Shown here: one piece after another, positions 14,201-26,200 of the stretch
How positions within the stretch are numbered: the first letter of the stretch is position 1
Layout of the letters: every line of letters starts with the position of its first letter
From: Dreissena polymorpha
Taxonomy: Eukaryota > Mollusca > Bivalvia > Myida > Dreissenidae
Direction: 5' to 3'
DNA length: 64,000 nt
Assembly: GCF_020536995.1 (NCBI RefSeq)
Contig: NC_068355.1
Location: 118,814,430-118,878,429, forward strand
The notes under the pieces: model-generated
Database searches by the model: none
Seen by the model: only the letters and a program-made list of their open reading frames with translations
What the model was told of the DNA's origin: nothing
Made by a program: the position numbers and the translations under genes

Positions 14201-17200
14201 GGTCATGTCACCGGTCCAGTCACCGGTCATGTCACCGGTCCGGTCCGGTCACCGGTCCGGTCATTGATCACCGGTCCGGTCACCGGTCATGTCACCGGTC
14301 CGGTCACCGGTCATGTCACCGGTCATGTCACCGGTCCGGTCACCGGTCCGGTCCGGTCACCGGTCATGTCACCGGTCCGGTCACCGGTCCGGTCATTGAT
14401 CACCGGTCCGGTCCGGTCACCGGTCATGTCACCGGTCCGGTCACCGGTCATGTCACCGGTCATGTCACCGGTCCGGTCATTGATCACCGGTCCGGTCACC
14501 GGTCATGTCACCGGTCCGGTCACCGGTCATGTCACCGGTCCGGTCCGGTCATGTCACCGGTCCGGTCATGTCACCGGTCCGGTCATGTCAACGGTCCGGT
14601 CCGGTCACCGGTCCGGTCATTGATCACCGCTCCGGTCACCGGTCAACAGTCATCAGTTAGGCCTGCCACCGATAACACCAGTCACCGGTCAAGAAGAAGA
14701 ACTCGGTCTTCTTCATTGAATTATTCTCCTATTCTTCGTTGAATACATCGTCTTCATCAAGGATTAGACATCGGACACGCTCTTCTTCGTCGAGCAGTTC
14801 TCATCGTCGCGGCTCTCGTAAGCGATCACGTCGTCACTCACGGAGACGTTATTCTAGAAGATCTCGGTCTCATCGCAGCCGATCCACATCTCGGCCGATC
14901 CAGATCTCGACATCGCAGGAAACGAGGACGTCGTCAACCTTCACGTAGACATCAGCGGACTGCATTGAGCACCACTGGATAGTTATCGAACATACCTCTC
15001 CTTCATTGAGCAGTTCTCGGCGTTGATACGCTCGTAAGCGATCATGTCAATGCTCACGGAGACAATATTGTAGAAGACAATATTTCCAGCGTAGCCGAAC
15101 AATATTTCGGCATCGAAGTTATATGGATGTCGCCACTTCTCACGTAGGCGTTAATGAACCTACTGGTCATATCGACGTTCTCCATTTTATTCCTTTAGGA
15201 ATATCATGTCTCCATTCCACGTGTGATGGTTATTCTTATGGCATCCACACATGTTGCAGTCACCGAGCCGTAGTTGTATACGAACACTAGTTCGTTTAAC
15301 ATTCAGGCTTCGGGATAAGCTGTTCTTTTCTCCACTACGACTACAAGGACACTTATGCCTATTAATACTGATAATCTACCGTTGTTTTTTCCGGTTAACA
15401 TTATCAGATGACTTCGTGGATGGTCATTCTTCTGCACCAGATATTTCCATTCTGACGCAGTTATATTATACCGGTCCCGATCACCGGACATCGGTCACCA
15501 TTCATCGGTCATATCACCGATCACTGATCACCGGTCAGAATGAGTGATGTCTCATCGCCATCGGATTGGATTTTTTGGCATGATCTTTTCCGAGCAGTGC
15601 TTGACATTGATAACAGACCATATAGATTCCACCATTTTTCGGTCTTTAACTGGTAACGTCACCGGTCATATTATGACTGGTCCGTTCACCGGGCTACAGT
15701 TACCGGTCATTGACCGGTCCGGTTCGGTCACCACTTACCAATTACCGGTATTCCACTGTGTTTTCATCGGTCAATTTTTAGTATATCGGGTATCGTCTAC
15801 ATTACATAGTTGTATACCCCTGGCTATGATTGTATTGAATACTATATTTTATGGATTCAACAATCTACATGACTTCTTGTGTTTTTCAATACTGATGTTC
15901 TACTGGCGACGGTTACCAAATCATGCTATATCTGTTATTTGTACTTCTATCTCAACCGGCTACATGCAGACTACTGGTCTTGCAGATAGATCGGCTGAAG
16001 TGGGCTCGGAGACTAGCATTGAGGTCGAACATTACTATTTGACCTCTATTAATTTATGTTCGAGACCCGAAGGATGAATTGTTTTAACCGCCTTTACCTG
16101 TCGGCTACAGACTTTGCAGTCAGTGTCACGGAACAGTTGGGACACATTAATGACGCTAGCAGGATTAGCAAGACGACATTTGTATCGACTTCTGCTTTTC
16201 TATTGCTCCTTCTGCAGTGCATATTTTCAAGCTACTGGAATCAACAAGAGTTCTGATACATAGGATTGCCTATCAGATTGACCGCATAGCGGCTACAGTC
16301 TTGTAGATGGCTTAGGACCTATTGAACTCAGATCTTAGATCCTAGGATCTGGAGGGACCTCATCTTAAAGTTATTCTTCTATTACACTTCTGGCCATAAC
16401 AGGCCGTCTTCCTATAACTGGTCGTATTCCTTTCGGAATTCGTCCCGTTTAGAAGTCTTGAAGTAAATGGATTAATCAAGTCAGAATTTAAGACTTCCAT
16501 GCATTCTACCGGCAAGCGTGGACCCGCTTAAGGTTACCCCTAGGGTTTTCACCTTTTTCTGCCATCACACCTCCGATTCCGGAGGTACCACTATCAATCA
16601 TATTTCCGTACTTCGCAAATCGATGACTTCGCGACCTGTATTATCCAGGATTTTAAAGGCGCCTGTTATTGGTTCAAGAAGAGGCTATATTCTGTAGATA
16701 GGTCATAAACTTATAAGTGTTAAACACTGTCCTATTCTACCAATTTTCAAGTGTGTTTGGAGTGGGAAAGTTTGGCTTGCCGTGGTTTCTTTGCCCACCC
16801 ATCCTTGACAAATGGTTCCGGTCACCGGTCGGTATTTACCGGTCCGGTCACCGGTCCTTCTGCTGAGACGTCTTTTCTTACGTCCGTTTCAGCTTTATTT
16901 TTAAGATAATTGTATTAATCTCGGGATTATTTAAAGACACAGATTTGTATCTTTTTGTCATTATTTACCACTATTCAGTGGTGTCTAGACTAGAAGATTA
17001 TCTTGGCAAGAATATAGTTTATTCTACCACAACCTTCCTTACATCTTATACAGATGTGAGCAGATAAGGTTATGGACGATCACATAGAACAACGTATCTT
17101 GATTTTCTCAATTATGTGGTATCCTAACGAATATCACCTGCACATTTACATCTTGAAAAGCGAAAATTCTTTTTAGCTGTTTTTCATTTACAACACATTT

Positions 17201-20200
17201 TCACGATTCCTTTGTGATGGTTTCAACTATCACACATCGGTCGTGGTTTACTTACAGACACGGAGGTGATCATATTATCACTCCTTGTAACTGGAAATCA
17301 GGAACTTATTCGTTCTTTGCAAGAACAACAAATTTTCTCTATCGTCTTTCTCATACCAGTTCGTCTCAACGCCCTGTTGGACGTTTTGTCCTGCAGTTCT
17401 TTCTTTCGAATTATTTTTCCGTTGGGTTCAATAATGTAATTGCGCATGCGCGGCAGTGAAGTTGCAGACGAGTTGCATGGTGTACATAGAATATCAAAGA
17501 ATGTTGTTTATCATCAAACGCTAGTTATTAGCGTTATGCGATCGTATATCGCAGTGTATACCGGTATGCTGAACAACGTCAACAATGCAGTTCACAGAAA
17601 TCGATCCAGCAGGGTGTGCGATTGTTATACATTCGTCCATTGACATAAACTGGAATATCTTGCCTTCTTGGTGAGTTTTTGCAATAACTGAGTTTTTGCC
17701 ATAATTTCATGAAATATACTTAATGAACCATGGGATTATGGTTCTACGACCTTTTAAGTCTCTTGTACAATTATTTTCAGGAAACTTCTTCACAGGTCAA
17801 ATATCATATCTCACTGAGACATATTTTTACTGATCCAAACATGTGCCACTTCATGTCTGGCCATTAATAACTTTTAGTTATCTCTACAGAAGAACGTTTT
17901 TCTGTTAGAGTTTCAATCCTTGTTACTTGTGCAAGAATAATTCCATCAGAACTGTATAAAGGTTCTATGGAAATTCATTTTTTACTGGGTAATTGAGAGC
18001 ATAGTTAAGTTATTACCTTAATCACTCTGCTAGATTATAGATACATAGAGGTTTTTCTCATCTTTTTCTTGATGATAAGAAATTTGTTCTTTTCTTCATC
18101 AAAGGATAGAGATTATGCTTTCGTATACCTTGTTTTGTGTAAGTCATCGCAACTCTGTGCTGTCTTACCTATTTTGGAACTGATCCAAACTATGGAACGT
18201 CAACACTATGTTTTTCGTTCCTTTACCTTCTTAAGCGTTTTTGACTTGTGTAACATGTTGGGATGCTTAATGAGCTCCCTATGAACCTTTTTCATCAGGC
18301 TTATTAACAGTTCCAATATAATTTTAAGACGGTTTTCCTTCTTATTATGGCTTTTACCATACGGAGAAGTGAAATTCATGCTTTTTCTGTTGAATACGAC
18401 CAATTCCAGTTGGATCTATTGTCGTTTTCACTTTGTTGTGTCAGCCAGGATTCCTTGCTTAATATCAAGTCCTCTAGTCAGAAGTCCATTCGAGGTTCTC
18501 AAAGACACTCTTCATTTCCCCAAAAAAGGGGGGGGGGGGGGAGATGTGTCTGCGGCTTCTATTTCTCGGGGTTAGACCTCGACTAAGGAAAGTTAATCTT
18601 ATCCTATCTAAGGATTCATTCCTTTTTAGGATCTGACCGCATGAATTAAGAGCTCTGTCTGTTTTGTGGGCATATATTAATCACACCCCACTTTTTGACG
18701 TGCTCTAAGCTGTTTACTGGAGGAATCCGACCACCTTGTCATCTTTTTATCTTCGTTTTCTGAAGTGCCAACAATACAATTTGTATACGTTTGGGCTTGT
18801 TGTGGTTTTACTAACGGTAGTGTCTTCTTTACGACATAGACATATTACTCTGTCCGAGAAGTCATAATTAATACCGTTATAACGAAGATTACTTGATATC
18901 ATTAGCTGATAACCCTGTTTATGGGTTCTACTGTGTTGGGAAAATATATACGAACCTTCCCACCGCAGCTGCAAAATCAGCATACGATAACAGGTCAGTA
19001 TTTATGACATTAAAACAAATTTTTTAAATAAAATTCATTTTAATTATTAAATACTTACCTGTTATCGGTAAGTCCCACCTCCCACCCCGCTATTCGATTA
19101 ATATTTTTGTATATATATTGAAAGAATATTGAGGGTTGGTTACCGATTTTTTGCTAGGTTGCATTGCACTATGTTTAACCTGGCCTGTATTACGGTATTG
19201 AGGTGGCGGATTCCCAGTTAAAATTCCGGATGAGTTATTTCCCCTTGGAAAGTATAAGCATACGATAACAGGTAAGTATTTAATAATTAAAATGAATTTT
19301 ATTTAAAAAAATTTGTTTTAACGTTCCGTATGACAATCTAATTGATCGTCATTTTATTTTTCATCTGTTTTGAATTAAACTTTTGTTTAATTTATGATCT
19401 ACGGCAGTATTATTATAATTTTCATTATGGTCAAATAATGATTTTATGTGCCGTATGATAATCTGGTCTGTGACCAGTTTATGGTTGAATATGCTTTGCT
19501 CTTGTTTTTCATATATTCGACTACATGATGGTCGCAGAAACAAGAGTGGATAAATACCCGGTGACTTCGCAGATCATGGATGATAGTTGCAGTATCAGTC
19601 ACCGGGTATCGGGCACGATCGCGACCGTACTATGCTAAGTCTCTTAGACAGTCGGTCAACATCAGACCATATGGCGACACCCGTCAGCCGGTCTTTGCCC
19701 GATGGCATTGGTCAAGGACATCGACCAATGCCGGACCATTTGGCATCCGCCATACGGTCATTATCCGGTGACAACACTGGTCATGATATGACCGGTACGT
19801 CACCGGGGACGTTGATCACGGACCATTGATCGACGTCTGACCGGCCGGTCCGGTCACCGGTCATGTCACCGGTCCGGTCCGGTCATTGATCACCGGTCCG
19901 GTCACCGGTCATGTCACCGGTCCGGTCCGGTCACCGGTCATGTCACCGGTCCGGTCACCGGTCCGGTCATTGATCACCGGTCCGGTCACCGGTCCGGTCC
20001 GGTCACCGGTCCGGTCACCGGTCCGGTCATTGATCACCGGTCCGGTCCGGTCACCGGTCATGTCACCGGTCATGTCACCGGTCCGGTCCGGTCACCGGTC
20101 ATGTCACCGGTCCGGTCATGTCACCGGTCCGGTCATGTCAACGGTCCGGTCCGGTCACCGGTCCGGTCATTGATCACCGCTCCGGTCACCGGTCAACAGT

Positions 20201-23200
20201 CATCAGTTAGGCCTGCCACCGATAACACCAGTCACCGGTCAAGAAGAAGAACTCGGTCTTCTTCATTGAATTATTCTCCTATTCTTCGTTGAATACATCG
20301 TCTTCATCAAGGATTAGACATCGGACACGCTCTTCTTCGTCGAGCAGTTCTCATCGTCGCGGCTCTCGTAAGCGATCACGTCGTCACTCACGGAGACGTT
20401 ATTCTAGAAGATCTCGGTCTCATCGCAGCCGATCCACATCTCGGCAGATCCAGATCTCGACATCGCAGGAAACGAGGACGTCGTCAACCTTCACGTATCA
20501 TCATGGATGATAGTTGCAGTATCAGTCACCGGGTATCGGGCACGATCGCGACCGTACTATGCTAAGTCTCTTAGACAGTCGGTCAACAACAGACCATATG
20601 GCGACACCCGTCAGCCGGTCTTTGCCCGATGGCATTGGTCAAGGACATTGACCAATGCCGGACCATTTGGCATCCGCCATACGGTCATTATCCGGTGACA
20701 ACACTGGTCATGATATGACCGGTACGTCACCGGGGACGTTGATCACGGACCATTGATCGACGTCTGACCGGCCGGTCCGGTCACCAGTCATGTCACCGGT
20801 CCGGTCCGGTCATTGATCACCGGTCATGTCACCGGTCCGGTCACCGGTCATGTCACCGGTCCGGTCCGGTCACCGGTCCGGTCATTGATCACCGGTCCGG
20901 TCCGGTCACCGGTCATGTCACCGGTCCGGTCACCGGTCATGTCACCGGTCATGTCACCGGTCCGGTCACCGGTCCGGTCCGGTCACCGGTCATGTCACCG
21001 GTCCGGTCACCGGTCCGGTCATTGATCACCGGTCCGGTCACCGGTCCGGTCACCGGTCATGTCACCGGTCATGTCACCGGTCCGGTCATTGATCACCGGT
21101 CCGGTCACCGGTCATGTCACCGGTCCGGTCACCGGTCATGTCACCGGTCCGGTCCGGTCATGTCACCGGTCCGGTCATGTCAACGGTCCGGTCATGTCAA
21201 CGGTCCGGTCCGGTCACCGGTCCGGTCATTGATCACCGCTCCGGTCACCGGTCAACAGTCATCAGTTAGGCCTGCCACCGATAACACCAGTCACCGGTCA
21301 AGAAGAAGAACTCGGTCTTCTTCATTGAATTATTCTCCTATTCTTCGTTGAATACATCGTCTTCATCAAGGATTAGACATCGGACACGCTCTTCTTCGTC
21401 GAGCAGTTCTCATCGTCGCGGCTCTCGTAAGCGATCACGTCGTCACTCACGGAGACGTTATTCTAGAAGATCTCGGTCTCATCGCAGCCGATCCACATCT
21501 CGGCCGATCCAGATCTCGACATCGCAGGAAACGAGGACGTCGTCAACCTTCACGTAGACATCAGCGGACTGCATTGAGCACCACTGGATAGTTATCGAAC
21601 ATACCTCTCCTTCATTGAGCAGTTCTCGGCGTTGATACGCTCGTAAGCGATCATGTCAATGCTCACGGAGACAATATTGTAGAAGACAATATTTCCAGCG
21701 TAGCCGAACAATATTTCGGCATCGAAGTTATATGGATGTCGCCACTTCTCACGTAGGCGTTAATGAACCTACTGGTCATATCGACGTTCTCCATTTTATT
21801 CCTTTAGGAATATCATGTCTCCATTCCACGTGTGATGGTTATTCTTATGGCATCCACACATGTTGCAGTCACCGAGCCGTAGTTGTATACGAACACTAGT
21901 TCGTTTAACATTCAGGCTTCGGGATAAGCTGTTCTTTTCTCCACTACGACTACAAGGACACTTATGCCTATTAATACTGATAATCTACCGTTGTTTTTTC
22001 CGGTTAACATTATCAGATGACTTCGTGGATGGTCATTCTTCTGCACCAGATATTTCCATTCTGACGCAGTTATATTATACCGGTCCCGATCACCGGACAT
22101 CGGTCACCATTCATCGGTCATATCACCGATCACTGATCACCGGTCAGAATGAGTGATGTCTCATCGCCATCGGATTGGATTTTTTGGCATGATCTTTTCC
22201 GAGCAGTGCTTGACATTGATAACAGACCATATAGATTCCACCATTTTTCGGTCTTTAACTGGTAACGTCACCGGTCATATTATGACTGGTCCGTTCACCG
22301 GGCTACAGTTACCGGTCATTGACCGGTCCGGTTCGGTCACCACTTACCAATTACCGGTATTCCACTGTGTTTTCATCGGTCAATTTTTAGTATATCGGGT
22401 ATCGTCTACATTACATAGTTGTATACCCCTGGCTATGATTGTATTGAATACTATATTTTATGGATTCAACAATCTACATGACTTCTTGTGTTTTTCAATA
22501 CTGATGTTCTACTGGCGACGGTTACCAAATCATGCTATATCTGTTATTTGTACTTCTATCTCAACCGGCTACATGCAGACTACTGGTCTTGCAGATAGAT
22601 CGGCTGAAGTGGGCTCGGAGACTAGCATTGAGGTCGAACATTACTATTTGACCTCTATTAATTTATGTTCGAGACCCGAAGGATGAATTGTTTTAACCGC
22701 CTTTACCTGTCGGCTACAGACTTTGCAGTCAGTGTCACGGAACAGTTGGGACACATTAATGACGCTAGCAGGATTAGCAAGACGACATTTGTATCGACTT
22801 CTGCTTTTCTATTGCTCCTTCTGCAGTGCATATTTTCAAGCTACTGGAATCAACAAGAGTTCTGATACATAGGATTGCCTATCAGATTGACCGCATAGCG
22901 GCTACAGTCTTGTAGATGGCTTAGGACCTATTGAACTCAGATCTTAGATCCTAGGATCTGGAGGGACCTCATCTTAAAGTTATTCTTCTATTACACTTCT
23001 GGCCATAACAGGCCGTCTTCCTATAACTGGTCGTATTCCTTTCGGAATTCGTCCCGTTTAGAAGTCTTGAAGTAAATGGATTAATCAAGTCAGAATTTAA
23101 GACTTCCATGCATTCTACCGGCAAGCGTGGACCCGCTTAAGGTTACCCCTAGGGTTTTCACCTTTTTCTGCCATCACACCTCCGATTCCGGAGGTACCAC

Positions 23201-26200
23201 TATCAATCATATTTCCGTACTTCGCAAATCGATGACTTCGCGACCTGTATTATCCAGGATTTTAAAGGCGCCTGTTATTGGTTCAAGAAGAGGCTATATT
23301 CTGTAGATAGGTCATAAACTTATAAGTGTTAAACACTGTCCTATTCTACCAATTTTCAAGTGTGTTTGGAGTGGGAAAGTTTGGCTTGCCGTGGTTTCTT
23401 TGCCCACCCATCCTTGACAAATGGTTCCGGTCACCGGTCGGTATTTACCGGTCCGGTCACCGGTCCTTCTGCTGAGACGTCTTTTCTTACGTCCGTTTCA
23501 GCTTTATTTTTAAGATAATTGTATTAATCTCGGGATTATTTAAAGACACAGATTTGTATCTTTTTGTCATTATTTACCACTATTCAGTGGTGTCTAGACT
23601 AGAAGATTATCTTGGCAAGAATATAGTTTATTCTACCACAACCTTCCTTACATCTTATACAGATGTGAGCAGATAAGGTTATGGACGATCACATAGAACA
23701 ACGTATCTTGATTTTCTCAATTATGTGGTATCCTAACGAATATCACCTGCACATTTACATCTTGAAAAGCGAAAATTCTTTTTAGCTGTTTTTCATTTAC
23801 AACACATTTTCACGATTCCTTTGTGATGGTTTCAACTATCACACATCGGTCGTGGTTTACTTACAGACACGGAGGTGATCATATTATCACTCCTTGTAAC
23901 TGGAAATCAGGAACTTATTCGTTCTTTGCAAGAACAACAAATTTTCTCTATCGTCTTTCTCATACCAGTTCGTCTCAACGCCCTGTTGGACGTTTTGTCC
24001 TGCAGTTCTTTCTTTCGAATTATTTTTCCGTTGGGTTCAATAATGTAATTGCGCATGCGCGGCAGTGAAGTTGCAGACGAGTTGCATGGTGTACATAGAA
24101 TATCAAAGAATGTTGTTTATCATCAAACGCTAGTTATTAGCGTTATGCGATCGTATATCGCAGTGTATACCGGTATGCTGAACAACGTCAACAATGCAGT
24201 TCACAGAAATCGATCCAGCAGGGTGTGCGATTGTTATACATTCGTCCATTGACATAAACTGGAATATCTTGCCTTCTTGGTGAGTTTTTGCAATAACTGA
24301 GTTTTTGCCATAATTTCATGAAATATACTTAATGAACCATGGGATTATGGTTCTACGACCTTTTAAGTCTCTTGTACAATTATTTTCAGGAAACTTCTTC
24401 ACAGGTCAAATATCATATCTCACTGAGACATATTTTTACTGATCCAAACATGTGCCACTTCATGTCTGGCCATTAATAACTTTTAGTTATCTCTACAGAA
24501 GAACGTTTTTCTGTTAGAGTTTCAATCCTTGTTACTTGTGCAAGAATAATTCCATCAGAACTGTATAAAGGTTCTATGGAAATTCATTTTTTACTGGGTA
24601 ATTGAGAGCATAGTTAAGTTATTACCTTAATCACTCTGCTAGATTATAGATACATAGAGGTTTTTCTCATCTTTTTCTTGATGATAAGAAATTTGTTCTT
24701 TTCTTCATCAAAGGATAGAGATTATGCTTTCGTATACCTTGTTTTGTGTAAGTCATCGCAACTCTGTGCTGTCTTACCTATTTTGGAACTGATCCAAACT
24801 ATGGAACGTCAACACTATGTTTTTCGTTCCTTTACCTTCTTAAGCGTTTTTGACTTGTGTAACATGTTGGGATGCTTAATGAGCTCCCTATGAACCTTTT
24901 TCATCAGGCTTATTAACAGTTCCAATATAATTTTAAGACGGTTTTCCTTCTTATTATGGCTTTTACCATACGGAGAAGTGAAATTCATGCTTTTTCTGTT
25001 GAATACGACCAATTCCAGTTGGATCTATTGTCGTTTTCACTTTGTTGTGTCAGCCAGGATTCCTTGCTTAATATCAAGTCCTCTAGTCAGAAGTCCATTC
25101 GAGGTTCTCAAAGACACTCTTCATTTCCCCAAAAAAGGGGGGGGGGGGGAGATGTGTCTGCGGCTTCTATTTCTCGGGGTTAGACCTCGACTAAGGAAAG
25201 TTAATCTTATCCTATCTAAGGATTCATTCCTTTTTAGGATCTGACCGCATGAATTAAGAGCTCTGTCTGTTTTGTGGGCATATATTAATCACACCCCACT
25301 TTTTGACGTGCTCTAAGCTGTTTACTGGAGGAATCCGACCACCTTGTCATCTTTTTATCTTCGTTTTCTGAAGTGCCAACAATACAATTTGTATACGTTT
25401 GGGCTTGTTGTGGTTTTACTAACGGTAGTGTCTTCTTTACGACATAGACATATTACTCTGTCCGAGAAGTCATAATTAATACCGTTATAACGAAGATTAC
25501 TTGATATCATTAGCTGATAACCCTGTTTATGGGTTCTACTGTGTTGGGAAAATATATACGAACCTTCCCACCGCAGCTGCAAAATCAGCATACGATAACA
25601 GGTCAGTATTTATGACATTAAAACAAATTTTTTAAATAAAATTCATTTTAATTATTAAATACTTACCTGTTATCGGTAAGTCCCACCTCCCACCCCGCTA
25701 TTCGATTAATATTTTTGTATATATATTGAAAGAATATTGAGGGTTGGTTACCGATTTTTTGCTAGGTTGCATTGCACTATGTTTAACCTGGCCTGTATTA
25801 CGGTATTGAGGTGGCGGATTCCCAGTTAAAATTCCGGATGAGTTATTTCCCCTTGGAAAGTATAAGCATACGATAACAGGTAAGTATTTAATAATTAAAA
25901 TGAATTTTATTTAAAAAAATTTGTTTTAACGTTCCGTATGACAATCTAATTGATCGTCATTTTATTTTTCATCTGTTTTGAATTAAACTTTTGTTTAATT
26001 TATGATCTACGGCAGTATTATTATAATTTTCATTATGGTCAAATAATGATTTTATGTGCCGTATGATAATCTGGTCTGTGACCAGTTTATGGTTGAATAT
26101 GCTTTGCTCTTGTTTTTCATATATTCGACTACATGATGGTCGCAGAAACAAGAGTGGATAAATACCCGGTGACTTCGCAGATCATGGATGATAGTTGCAG

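Larger units (their letters stand above)
13622..19315 (+). mobile_element. DIRS-like body A (5,694 bp)
   Basis: Starts TTTTAACGTTCCGTATGAC and ends at the right terminal repeat (...AAATTTG). Parts in order: AT-rich start, a segment read as [19 protein letters not shown], a CCGGTC satellite (14143-14650), an Arg/Ser-rich reading frame (about 14664-14948) with a diverged second copy just after it, a long region without recognised domains, a tyrosine-recombinase-like stretch (about 18.4-18.6 kb), the internal complementary region (18979-19067) and the right repeat (19120-19315). Broken. Confidence 0.8.

Noticed and set aside
14192-14623. ORFs reading [13 protein letters not shown] (and copies at 19886, 20813, 26494)
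   Set aside because: Translation of the CCGGTC satellite inside a broken retroelement, not a protein.
15544-16077. 177-aa ORF (and copy at 22153) as a possible gene
   Set aside because: Lies in the broken DIRS-like body, has no recognised domain and is not open in copy C; I cannot support it as a gene.
19011-19320. A separate 300-bp TTAA MITE between the retroelement bodies
   Set aside because: It first looked like a MITE with TTAA flanks, but its two arms are the ICR and the right terminal repeat of the DIRS-like element.
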